From assembly GCA_963989385.1 (NCBI GenBank), contig OZ022511.1, positions 7,378,001-7,442,000 on the forward strand: a DNA stretch of 64,000 nt. Direction: 5' to 3'. Source of the DNA: Ctena decussata (taxonomy: Eukaryota > Mollusca > Bivalvia > Lucinida > Lucinidae). Position 1 is the stretch's first letter; every line of letters starts with the position of its first letter. The notes below the pieces were generated by a model. That model made no database searches. It was given only the letters and a program-made list of their open reading frames with translations, and had not been told where the DNA came from. A program made the position numbers and the translations under genes. Positions 33,630 to 45,025 of this stretch are shown piece after piece.

Positions 33630-33745
33630 TAATAGCATTGTTATTTTTTTTCTTTTATTTTGCTAATTTTTTGCAGAAGCTTGACATTTTGATAACCAGG
33701 TGAGAATAGAATTGCGCGTTTACCCAGCGTGGTGCAAATACTTAC

Positions 33746-33855
33746 GATATCATACTGGTCATCTATGGGGGCCCAGAGGAGCTGACCATCTGTGAGGAAA
33801 TCTGACAATATACGGGTCTCTGTTCCTTCCTTCATTTTACCCACGTAATGAATTC
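33746..33855 (-). CDS. RETSAT: RETSAT-like gene, exon 3
   Basis: 110 bp, acceptor TTCTTCAG and donor GTAAGT. Phase 1 entry joins exon 2 to give DTGIHYVGKM, a diagnostic motif of retinol saturase (DTGIHYxG). It also encodes TDGQLLWAPIDDQYDIV. It leaves in phase 0. Confidence 0.9.
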
Positions 33856-34319
33856 CTGAAGAAAAAAACAATAACTTGTCATTTTTTTTCTATTTTCTTT
33901 GTGTTTCTATATCACCCTTGCCAGTATACAGGATAGATGCTTGCATAAACTTTCGTCTGGGTCTCAAAACTCGCTAATGTGGAAAAAATGAAAGTATAGG
34001 ATGCTCAGGCTGAAGAAGAAAAAATAAAAATGTGCTACCGCATATATTTTTAATCAATTTCAAATTTCTCCGAAAATATTATATCAGATGCATGATAATG
34101 ATCGATTTTGAAAGTACTTTTTTCTGCCTAATTTAAGATCCGCCATGGTCACTGGAAGTAGAAGTATTCAAGAGTGTACATACATGCGCAAAATGACTTA
34201 CGTAAAAATCCTATAAAACATCCAGGGGCGTTGCATTTTGCGAAAGTGGGTGGGGTGAGAGCTTTATGTAGAGTCTAGAGTAGTTAATCAACCACTGCCA
34301 AATACCTATGGTAAGCAAC

Positions 34320-34530
34320 GTACAGATGATGGGTATACTTTCAAAGGAAGTTACTATACTGTTTTTGCCCCTCTTTTCTGTATGGGTCAACTCTTAAAAA
34401 GACAGAATTCAAGTTGCTCCTCTAGGAGCTAAGAGCATGTGACATTCTTCCCTTTAAAAGTAGACCTCATTTCAAAGAGCTACCATATCCAGAGAAGCAA
34501 GCAAGAATTCATGCAAGTTAATAGAGGATA
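34320..34530. repeat. GAGCAAATT palindrome family, degenerate copy 3
   Basis: GGTCAACTCTTAAAAAGACAGA on the left and TTCCCTTTAAAAGTAGACCT on the right, with a more eroded centre (TTGCTCCTCTAGGAGC). Related to 31203-31400. Outer limits approximate. Confidence 0.5.
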
Positions 34531-34675
34531 ATTTTCAGAAAAGAGGCCATGCGGCGTCTATTAGGAGTAATACGGTAGATGGAATGCGCTCAGCAATCAG
34601 AGTTAATCCGGTGCAGTTAATAAAATTCTAAGCCCTTTCTAGTAATCAAACTCGGAAACATATAAAAGTGTTTAC

Positions 34676-34858
34676 CTGTGTCAAACTCGAATCCTTTGTC
34701 TAGAAATGTATGGCAGCAGCCTCCCGCCTGATCGTGTTGTTCGAGCACCAGAACCGTCTTGCTCGCCCTAGCCAGGAGCACGGCAACACTCATGCCCCCT
34801 ATACCGCTTCCTATGATCACAGCATCTAAATCTTCCGGAATTTTGTCTGGACGAAATC
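34676..34858 (-). CDS. RETSAT: RETSAT-like gene, exon 2 (FAD-binding)
   Basis: 183 bp, acceptor TTATCAG and donor GTAAAC. It encodes the N-terminal dinucleotide fold: GSGIGG (GxGxxG), followed by [17 protein letters not shown], where the glutamate would bind FAD ribose and GGCCHTF is typical of retinol saturase. It ends in FDTG, continued by exon 3. The family saturates the 13,14 bond of retinol at the ER membrane; substrate use here is not shown. Confidence 0.92.
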
Positions 34859-34867
34859 CTGATAATA

Positions 34868-35052
34868 GAAGGATGGATGCATGGATGGATGACATGCGAT
34901 TTTACGTCTTCTTCAACGGTATTTCAGTCATATCTGAACGATGGGAGGGCTTAATAAAAGAAGCTGTGTGTGCAGCAGAACTCCGTTTAGGGTTCAAGAG
35001 ATTTCCAGCGGTAATCGAACCCGGGACGCCAGCGCTTAATCCTCTGAGCTTT
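34868..35052 (-). repeat. tRNA-derived SINE, tail next to exon 2 acceptor
   Basis: Read on minus, a B-box-like GGTTCGATTACC near 35010-35020 is followed by a body with CGTTCAGATATGACTGAAAT and a (CATC) tail at about 34870-34890. Body and tail resemble mollusc SINEs. The tail lies about ten bases from the exon 2 splice acceptor. Confidence 0.65.
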
Positions 35053-35584
35053 CATAAATATAAGCATGAAAAATTTGATTGCATCGCATAAAAAGGGGAT
35101 TACTAAATGTGCAAACTGGAAAAACTCAGGGGCCGTATTCATAAAACGACTTAAGTGGTTGCTATGCTGTTGCTAAGGTTGAATTTCTATTAGAAGGATT
35201 CTCTACAACTATGAAAGGACCAGGTATGGTTTGGGCCATATTTAGCCCCCTCTCAAAATTTATTCAAATATTGTTTTTTTTCATTAGTCACCTTGTCAAC
35301 AATATAAATCTAGAAAATGGAGATGTTACGGCTTGTACAAGGAAAGTTACAGTCATTCGTTTGTTCATGCAGTTCTGCCCTGATTTTTAGCAAAATTTAG
35401 GGGGTAGGGATACATTTTGCCATATATAACAGAGAAAGGAATTTAAAAGTAAACTAGAAATGTTTTTCAGAGAAAAACTGATGTCCCCCACCAGCCCATT
35501 TCCCATTCCCTCTAATGAATAGTAAAATATCTAGGCAAGTTTGGAGAAAATCCATCCACTGGTTCTAAAGATATCCTACATAGA

Positions 35585-35718
35585 TGACTATGACCTTGAA
35601 AATGAGGTCATGGTCACCAAAATCAACTCTCTTAAACTTGTCTGAATGATGTATCCATGCACTTTTGGTGAATTTCCATCCATTGGTTTAAGAGATATCA
35701 CTGGTACAAGAAATTGGT
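35585..35718. repeat. Single unit of the ~146 bp AGGTCA repeat
   Basis: Matches the array at 43915-44920 (AAATGAGGTCATGGTCACC, ATGATGTATCCATGCA, AGAGATATCACTGGTACAAG). It stops where the 3' end of LINE 2 begins, suggesting the LINE inserted into the array. Confidence 0.75.
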
Positions 35719-36257
35719 TTAAACATATTTATTCTCTCTCAATTACAAGTAACATACAATCAAATATAAATAGTACAGGCTTAGGGATTGGAACGAAAGC
35801 AAAATGCTTATCGAGTTCCTCTCCCTGACATGAAAAAATTGTACACAATGTGGCGGAAACTGTACATAATAGAAGGTATATAACATTTTAAACCAAATTT
35901 TGTACTATGTGAGATAACTAAGCAGAACTGCAACTAATCATTACACAAAAATAATCAATGGAAGAATAGCACATATAACCTTACAGAACGATTTCGCAGA
36001 AGAGCAGAGAAAAAAATTTTTTTTGATCTGTATGTGTGTCTAAATATTTCAATCACAAAATGGTAAGGGGAGGAGAGATAAAAAAAAAGGAACATGCTAA
36101 GGACACAAGGAACCAAAATAAGTCATCAAAGGAGGAAAAAAGTACCAAACGATATGACGCACAGGATTGAGAGAGAGGAGGCGGGTACCAGAATATCAGA
36201 TTATGTCTATTAATCTTCATATACATAAGGTGCATGCGTAGTATTAGTACTTAATAC

Positions 36258-39150
36258 TTAAAAGCGTTTTGTTTCGATTATAAATTTGTAAACTTTCTCA
36301 AATATTAATTTGTTGATTTCTTGCGACAGAGACAGATCACCATACAAAAATAATTTTAAGGAAGGATGTTTATATGGCGTAATTGCAGTTATTAATTCAT
36401 TACGTTGAACTTGATAGAATGAACAATGAAAGAAAAAGTGTTGAGCGTTCTCTATACTACCACAATGACATAAAGGAGAGTCTGATATATTTTTTACAAA
36501 GAGGTCGAAATTAAGCGAGCTGCAATTTGTCCGCAGGCGAGCTAACAGTATTTGACCTTTTCTACACCCTGTGTAATAGTGCTTTGGAACTGTTGTTTTA
36601 TCTTTCTGTAAGAAGCATTTGAAAGAGTTTACAGATTCATGCTGCCTTTCTTCGGGAGATAAATTATATCATGCTCTAACACTAGATGGTAAGAATGAAC
36701 TGAAATACTGGTTAGATCTAGTATTAATGGTTTGTAGGTCATTTGAGTTTCGAAGATTGTAGCGAGATATATTACTGACGGATTGTGGGACAAGAGAAGA
36801 TAGATATAATGGTGTAATATTATTCAACATTTTGTAGAATAAAGTTAGTTTGTGGTTGTACCGTCTTTGCTCGAGTGTTTCCCAACATATTTCTTTGTAG
36901 AGTGCGGTTAATGAGACTAGTTTTGTTGTTCCTGTAGCGATTCTAGCTGCTTCGGTTTGGATTTTATCTAACTCTTGTTTTTCGTATTGGGTACAATTAT
37001 CCCAAATGACATCTCCATACTCAAGAATAGGCCTAATAAAAGTTGTGTAAATTATCTCAAGAGATTTCCTATCCAATTTAAACTTCAGTTTCCTCATGAT
37101 GTTTATTCTAAACCAAGCCTTATCTTTAATATACTTTATATGTTCATGCCAGGTACAATCATTAGAGAAATATAGTCCGAGATGCTTGTGAGATTCTACT
37201 TCCGATATCTGATGATTTTGCATAAGAAGAGGAGGGTGTTGCGGTTTATTTAATTTACGAGAAAATAATAAAGCTTCAGTTTTAGAGGGGTTAAATGTAA
37301 CTAGCCAGGTTGCAGCCCATCGTGAAAGTTTGTTAAGATCTGCATTTAGACAGTCAGCTGCTGTAACAGGATTATCAACGATAATGAAAAGACTAGTGTC
37401 ATCTGCAAATAGTCGAATATTTGAACCAATATCAGTAACAATGTCATTTATGTATAACAGAAAAAGTAAAGGTCCTAAAATGGAGCCCTGTGGGACACCA
37501 GCTCTTATGAAGGTCCAGTCGGAGGTAGCACTTGGAAGAATAACACGTTGTTTTCTATCTGAAAGATAATTCTTGAACCAATTAAGGACATCCCCTGTAA
37601 CACCAGCTGCCTTGAGTTTATGTAGAAGTCCAGAGTGCCAGACACGGTCGAAGGCTTTGCTGATGTCACAGAAGACAGCCCGAACCTCTTTGCCAGAATC
37701 AAGTGCCTGACAGAAAGTGTTGTAGAGGTATGTAAGTTGGTTAACAGTAGAGTCGCCTGGCATAAAACCAGACTGTAAGGAGGAGAGTAAGTTGTTGTCT
37801 TGTAAGTGATTAAATAAATATTTAAAGACGATTCTCTCGAAAACTTTGCTTTCTGCGTTGAGTAAGGATATAGGTCTATAATTAGAGGCAGTTGACAAGT
37901 CACCCGTTTTTGGTACAGGACATACGTTAGCTTCTTTGTACGGTGCTGGAAAAGTACCTGTTCGTAGGGACTGATTAAACAAGGAGCAAAAAGGAATAGA
38001 GAGTTGAGTTGATAATTCGCGTAGTATACGATTGCTAAGGCCATTCGGACCAGACGCTTTACCGATAGTTAATGTATTTAAAACGGACTCCACTTCAAGT
38101 CGAGTGCAGACAATAGCATTCAACTGTGAATTAAACAATGCAGGAACAGGCAAGTCAGGAAGAACGGCATTTTGTTCATTCAAAATTGTCTGACTTTGGA
38201 AAAAAATGTTCAAAATATTGGCCTTGTCGCACTCGTCTGTAAATATTTCGTTATTAACTTCAAGAGGGGGAATAGATGATTTTACGCTTGGAAGTATAAA
38301 GGTTTTCAGTGTCTTCCACCAGTCTTTAGCTGAGAGTGTATTGGACTTAAGTTTTTCAGCAATTTTATCATAGTGGGACTGCTTGGATTCGCGGATCATA
38401 TTAGTAACTCTGTTGCGTATTGTTTTGAATAATTTCCAGTGGGGCTCTAAGTTAGTTCGTTTTGCTTTCTTATAAGCGCGTTTGCGTTTGCGTATATTTC
38501 GTTTAAGATTAGGTGATATCCAAGGAGGTTCCAAAGGTTTTATATGCACATATTTATTAGGTATACATTCAGTCGCAATCGAATTTATAGCGTTATTCAT
38601 ATTGTTAGAATAGACATTTATATCGTCATCCTGTAGCGATCTCCAGTCAATAGATGAAGCTTTATCTCTTAACATATCATAATTTCCTTTATCGTAACTC
38701 CAAATATGCCGCTTAAAGTTTTTAATTTTTGGCTTCGAGAATTTAAAAATACCGTATATTGGGCAATGGTACCTAATCTCTTGATTTAGAAATGGATCCC
38801 CGACTCCACTAAGTATTAGATGGTCCTTGTTACTAACAAGCAAAATGTCTATTAAAGATGAAGAATGTTCTGTAAAGTGCGTGGGTTCAGTAATTGACTG
38901 ATATAGAGAAAACTGAGTACAAAATAATTCTATCTTCCTAAGAGTCGGCGGACTTAACATATTTAAATTAAAATCACCAGTTACTATTATATCAGGGATA
39001 TCCGTATCAACGGCTAGGTGTAAAGAATTTTCTATGTCTAAATAATAGTTGATATCAGAATTAGGGGGTCGATAGAACAGCCCAAACAGAATGCGTTTAT
39101 GCTTGTTGGCTAATTCTATCCAAATGCTTTCTATACCTCTTATTTCCAGG
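36258..39150 (-). pseudogene. LINE 2 endonuclease C-part and reverse transcriptase
   Basis: The frame from about 39150 carries the endonuclease second half (VTGDFNLN) and RT: KASGPNGLSNR, NYRPISLLNAESKVFERIV, KAFDRVWHSG, GVPQGSILGP and FADD. A TGA at 36669-36671 interrupts an otherwise continuous frame whose last ~135 codons include a C-terminal Cys/His cluster (CHCG..H..C) and end at 36258. The stop falls after the RT core, so RT itself is intact in sequence. Confidence 0.85.
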
Positions 39151-39819
39151 TCGTTCTGTGGGACTTAACCAAGTTTCAGTGAATGCTAAAATGTCGAAGT
39201 CGATTAGCTCAGCATGTAAAACCTCAAGTTTAGGGAGGATGCTTTGTACATTATAATGAACAAACGACAGATTATGGCTAGTATTAAGAGAGCTAAATAT
39301 AGTTGTAGACATAGTTGAAGATGAACTCAAATTACTGTCCGAGGATGAGTTTGATAATGGACCCGGGTTTGGATGGACATCTCCAGAGCAAAGTAATATA
39401 ATGTTTAACCATAAAGCAAACTCTATCATAGAAAAACAGATTACTATCACTGATACAAATCTAAAATTTGCTACTGTGGATTTTCCGGGTAAGACAGTTT
39501 TACGAGTACATGCATGCAGACGAACCTTATGACCTAAGTGCTCACTTTCTTGCAAGATTGTGAGTAATGAGTATGAAGCTAAATGGTATTTGTAAATAGT
39601 CAGCAGAGTTAACAAATGCAGAAGGACATTAAACCTACACATGCGACGGTATGTTGGCATGACGGTTAACCTATTCTTTCCAGTTAACAATATCATGTTA
39701 CAGCTGTGAGAGATAACAGAAACAAAATAAGAACCATCAAGCCAACAAATAAATTGTAAGTAACGATCATATTGACAACCTGATGCGCCCGTACCCCCTC
39801 TCTCAATCCCGGACAACAA
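39097..39819 (-). pseudogene. LINE 2 leader and endonuclease N-part
   Basis: A 240-residue frame with hydrophobic segments at about 62-90 and 118-144, the 2A-like GDVHPNPGP at 146-154, a Ser-rich linker, then the endonuclease start (VHYNVQSILPKLEVLHAEL, FTETWLSP). After TETWLSP the homology jumps to a later endonuclease strand in another frame, so roughly 35-40 residues appear deleted. Confidence 0.8.
39358..39384 (-). other. 2A-like motif GDVHPNPGP in LINE 2
   Basis: Same position as the 2A of LINE 1 (after a hydrophobic run, before the endonuclease) but with His in place of the usual Glu. Whether it still causes skipping is uncertain. The second copy is at 41687-41713. Confidence 0.6.
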
Positions 39820-40534
39820 GAAGAAGAAAAATAAAGAAACAAAGAAATCATCAAAAATATCATGCTATAAGCACGAGGCTTTGACTAACAGGCAACATCA
39901 TTTCTGATAAAAATACGTTAGAACCAGAAATATATGTTCTCTGAAATATGGACTATCTTACCAGTATGCAGCAGTCAGTAATCTATATTTTGCCAGCAAA
40001 AGGATCCAGAATAGAAATAATATCTCGTGAAAATTCCCATTTTTCACGTGAAAATTCCCATTTTTCACGTCAATCCATGCCTTAACACCCCATAGCCTTG
40101 TCAAGACGGTTCTTATGAGAGGCCGCCTTACCTGATTTGGATAAAAGCAAAAGAACATAATAGTTGTACGACAGTCAGTAAACTTGAGACAGTCGCTAGT
40201 ATTGGTTACATGTAACTTTGGTAGCCCGCAGACACACCCAACAATCAAAAAGATGTCGCATGCAAATAACGAAAACGTAACAACAAGCTGAAATTACGAG
40301 TATACTACTATAAAGAGCACCACTGGTTCCAAAAACAGACATAACCCAGACCAGTCCACGCAATCTCGCTCGCCGATTTGGTTCTTCACTTTTTCCGCCC
40401 ATAATCCATAAATCGTTCGCGGCGGTCAGACAGCGTGGCCGCGTGACTGGTTCGCCAGACTGAATCCGCTTCGAAACATCACGATGATACTGAACCGAGC
40501 TGTTACGAGCAGACACACCGCAAATCAAATACCG

Positions 40535-42867
40535 GGATTCAAAATATTGGCCTTGTCGCACTCGTCTGTAAATATTTCGTTATTAACTTCAAGAGGGGGA
40601 ATAGATGATTTTACGCTTGGAAGTATAAAGGTTTTCAGTGTCTTCCACCAGTCTTTAGCTGAGAGTGTATTGGACTTAAGTTTTTCAGCAATTTTATCAT
40701 AGTGGGACTGCTTGGATTCGCGGATCATATTAGTAACTCTGTTGCGTATTGTTTTGAATAATTTCCAGTGGGGCTCTAAGTTAGTTCGTTTTGCTTTCTT
40801 ATAAGCGCGTTTGCGTTTGCGTATATTTCGTTTAAGATTAGGTGATATCCAAGGAGGTTCCAAAGGTTTTATATGCACATATTTATTAGGTATACATTCA
40901 GTCGCAATCGAATTTATAGCGTTATTCATATTGTTAGAATAGACATTTATATCGTCATCCTGTAGCGATCTCCAGTCAATAGATGAAGCTTTATCTCTTA
41001 ACATATCATAATTTCCTTTATCGTAACTCCAAATATGCCGCTTAAAGTTTTTAATTTTTGGCTTCGAGAATTTAAAAATACCGTATATTGGGCAATGGTA
41101 CCTAATCTCTTGATTTAGAAATGGATCCCCGACTCCACTAAGTATTAGATGGTCCTTGTTACTAACAAGCAAAATGTCTATTAAAGATGAAGAATGTTCT
41201 GTAAAGTGCGTGGGTTCAGTAATTGACTGATATAGAGAAAACTGAGTACAAAATAATTCTATCTTCCTAAGAGTCGGCGGACTTAACATATTTAAATTAA
41301 AATCACCAGTTACTATTATATCAGGGATATCCGTATCAACGGCTAGGTGTAAAGAATTTTCTATGTCTAAATAATAGTTGATATCAGAATTAGGGGGTCG
41401 ATAGAACAGCCCAAACAGAATGCGTTTATGCTTGTTGGCTAATTCTATCCAAATGCTTTCTATACCTCTTATTTCCAGGTCGTTCTGTGGGACTTAACCA
41501 AGTTTCAGTGAATGCTAAAATGTCGAAGTCGATTAGCTCAGCATGTAAAACCTCAAGTTTAGGGAGGATGCTTTGTACATTATAATGAACAAACGACAGA
41601 TTATGGCTAGTATTAAGAGAGCTAAATATAGTTGTAGACATAGTTGAAGATGAACTCAAATTACTGTCCGAGGATGAGTTTGATAATGGACCCGGGTTTG
41701 GATGGACATCTCCAGAGCAAAGTAATATAATGTTTAACCATAAAGCAAACTCTATCATAGAAAAACAGATTACTATCACTGATACAAATCTAAAATTTGC
41801 TACTGTGGATTTTCCGGGTAAGACAGTTTTACGAGTACATGCATGCAGACGAACCTTATGACCTAAGTGCTCACTTTCTTGCAAGATTGTGAGTAATGAG
41901 TATGAAGCTAAATGGTATTTGTAAATAGTCAGCAGAGTTAACAAATGCAGAAGGACATTAAACCTACACATGCGACGGTATGTTGGCATGACGGTTAACC
42001 TATTCTTTCCAGTTAACAATATCATGTTACAGCTGTGAGAGATAACAGAAACAAAATAAGAACCATCAAGCCAACAAATAAATTGTAAGTAACGATCATA
42101 TTGACAACCTGATGCGCCCGTACCCCCTCTCTCAATCCCGGACAACAAGAAGAAGAAAAATAAAGAAACAAAGAAATCATCAAAAATATCATGCTATAAG
42201 CACGAGGCTTTGACTAACAGGCAACATCATTTCTGATAAAAATACGTTAGAACCAGAAATATATGTTCTCTGAAATATGGACTATCTTACCAGTATGCAG
42301 CAGTCAGTAATCTATATTTTGCCAGCAAAAGGATCCAGAATAGAAATAATATCTCGTGAAAATTCCCATTTTTCACGTGAAAATTCCCATTTTTCACGTC
42401 AATCCATGCCTTAACACCCCATAGCCTTGTCAAGACGGTTCTTATGAGAGGCCGCCTTACCTGATTTGGATAAAAGCAAAAGAACATAATAGTTGTACGA
42501 CAGTCAGTAAACTTGAGACAGTCGCTAGTATTGGTTACATGTAACTTTGGTAGCCCGCAGACACACCCAACAATCAAAAAGATGTCGCATGCAAATAACG
42601 AAAACGTAACAACAAGCTGAAATTACGAGTATACTACTATAAAGAGCACCACTGGTTCCAAAAACAGACATAACCCAGACCAGTCCACGCAATCTCGCTC
42701 GCCGATTTGGTTCTTCACTTTTTCCGCCCATAATCCATAAATCGTTCGCGGCGGTCAGACAGCGTGGCCGCGTGACTGGTTCGCCAGACTGAATCCGCTT
42801 CGAAACATCACGATGATACTGAACCGAGCTGTTACGAGCAGACACACCGCAAATCAAATACCGGGAT
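40535..42867 (-). repeat. Tandem second copy of the LINE 2 5' part (offset 2329 bp)
   Basis: Identical, wherever compared, to 38206-40534 shifted by 2329 bp. It includes the leader/2A/endonuclease frame (41426-42148), the following frame (from about 41479 to 40534) and the same endonuclease deletion. It ends at the LINE 5' terminus (ATCCCGG) on the right and joins the 5' terminus of LINE 2 on the left. All coding content is partial. Confidence 0.92.
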
Positions 42868-43914
42868 ACAAAATCACATGATCAGCATTAAAATCTGTCC
42901 TGTAATAATACAATTTTGTTTTACAATCCACAGTGCACTCAGAAAATGCAGACCGAAAGGCAAACAAGGCAGACCCAGATCAGAAACTGATCTGGGTCTG
43001 CACTGTTTGCTCAGATCCTCTGTCCCAATACCTAGCACCATCAAGGCAGTATCTGATTAGATCATGTGCTTGTTGTTGGAATCAGTAGTAACCTCACAAC
43101 ATTTTTTATATAATTCAAGTACTTAATAGACTACAAAACTGTAAGCAGAAGTACATGAAGCCACATGGGGCCACGAACAAGACTATGATGTTTATGATTA
43201 CTTTGTGACCAAATGACTTTAACACGCAAATTGTATTAATTGCGACTGAGTGTCTATTAATGGCAAACTGACCATTATCAAGGTGCATTTTAAGGACTGA
43301 TAAGACTGTTGACGACCAAGAAGTAAGCTACAGTGTTTAGAATATGTCTATTCTGTAGAAAAAGGGTTGTAATCTATAAATTGTTATGACTACTAAAACA
43401 TTTAAGAAATTTACTGTAAGTAAACTACATGCGATTTACCACAGATCAGTTATAGATGACGACACTAAAGAGCTGGCAAAAGCGCTGGTAAACTGGATAT
43501 ATACTGGATATATACATGTTGTGTTATTTAACTAACAAGCAGAATTGAAGACAATTACAATGTTTAGTGGCTGACAAAAACTGAGACAATTACAATGTTT
43601 AGTGGCTGACAAAAACTGAGCCACGATTATAATTTCTTACACTGACAAAAATCTAGGAAATTCATGTGACTAGATTTTACTGTAAAACAGTAACGTTGAC
43701 AAAATTAAATTTAAGTTACTAAATGTACTGACTGATCAGACTAACCGACTACCAGGACTAAATAAAGACATCTTTGTAAATGACTGACAAGAATGCTAAT
43801 ACATGTAGATAGAAGTAAACAACAGTGTTAGTACCTTACATATCTGATTAATAAATTGAGTGAAAATGGCAGTGTTTAGTAGCCGTCAGAAGAACAAGAA
43901 CTTGTACAAGAAAT
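42868..43914. other. Intronic spacer with one perfect hairpin
   Basis: Holds a hairpin near 42968-43002 (AGACCCAGATCAG with CTGATCTGGGTCT) and otherwise AT-rich sequence with a small internal duplication near 43550-43620 (GACAATTACAATGTTTAGTG twice). No gene. Confidence 0.5.
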
Positions 43915-44936
43915 TGTCATCTATGTCCTCCAGTGTCAAGGTCACCAAAATCTAATCAGCTCTTAAACATGTCCCAATGATGTATCCATGCAAGTTTGTT
44001 GAAATTCCATCCATTGGTTCAGGAGATATAGTGGGTACAAGAAATTGTCATCTAAGTTCTCCAGTGACCTTGAATATGAGGTCAAGGTCACCAAAATCTG
44101 ACCAGCTCTTAAACTTGTCGCAACGATGTATCCATGCCAATTTGGTGAAATTCCATTCATTGGTTCAGGAGATATAGTGGGTACAAGATATTGTCATATA
44201 AGTCCTCCAGTGACCTTAGAAATAAGGTCAAGGTCACAAAAATCTAATCAGCTCTTAAACTTGTCCCAATGATGTATCCATGCGAGTTTGATGAAATTCC
44301 ATCCATTGGTTCAAGAGATATAGTGGGTACAAGAAAATGCCATGCAAGTCCTCAAGTGACCTTGAAAATAAGGTCAAGGTCACCAAAACCAAATCAGCTA
44401 TTAAACTTGTCCAAATAATGTATCCATGCAAGTTTGGTGAAATTCCATTCATTGGGTCAGGAGATATAGTGGGTACAAGAAACTGACATCTAAGTCCTCC
44501 AGTGACCTGAAAATGAGGTCAAGGTCACCAAAATCTGATCACCTTATAAACTTGTCCCAATGATGTATCCATGCCAGTTTGGTGAAATTCCATCCATCAG
44601 TTCAAGAGATATCACTGGTACAAGAAATTGTCATGTAAGTCCTCCAGTGACCTTGAAAATGAGGTCAAGGTCACCAAAACCTAATCACCTCTTAAACTTG
44701 TCCCAATGATGTATCCATGCCAGTTTGATGAAATTCCAGCCATTGGTTCAGGAGATATAGTGGGTACAAGAAATTGTCATCTCAGTCCTCCAGTGACCTT
44801 GAAAATGAGGTCAAGGTCACCAAAATCTAATCAGCTCTTAAATTTGTCCCAATAATGTATCCATGCAAGTTTGGTGAAATTCCTTCTATTAGTTCAAGAG
44901 ATATCGCGCACGCAAGAAATCTGTCACGCCGACGCT

Positions 44937-44972
<36 letters not shown>

Positions 44973-45025
44973 CGGGATCCGCACTGAAAACAATATGTCC
45001 CCCCTCACCTTTGGTGGGGGACATA
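43915..45025. repeat. Tandem array, ~146 bp period, ending in a hairpin
   Basis: About seven units, each with TTAAACTTGTCCCAATGATG, CATTGGTTCAGGAGATATAG, TGACCTTGAAAATGAGGTCA and AGGTCAAGGTCACC. Unit starts lie near 43963, 44109, 44256, 44401, 44547, 44693 and 44839. The array closes with GACGCC repeats (44926-44974) and a TATGTCCCCC/GGGGGACATA hairpin (44994-45025), the same layout as the 26-30 kb array. Confidence 0.85.

Larger units (their letters stand above)
35719..40534 (-). mobile_element. LINE 2, CR1-like, near full length but defective
   Basis: A 4.8 kb non-LTR element on minus with 5' end near 40534 (ATCCCGGTATTTG) and 3' UTR 35719-36257. It encodes a hydrophobic leader with a 2A-like motif, endonuclease and RT. 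Defects are a frame break with apparent loss of endonuclease sequence near 39150 and one in-frame stop at 36669-36671. Confidence 0.85.

Noticed and set aside
38206..42867. Two independent LINE insertions
   Set aside because: The two 5' parts are identical and share the same endonuclease deletion, so one copying event or an artefact is more likely.
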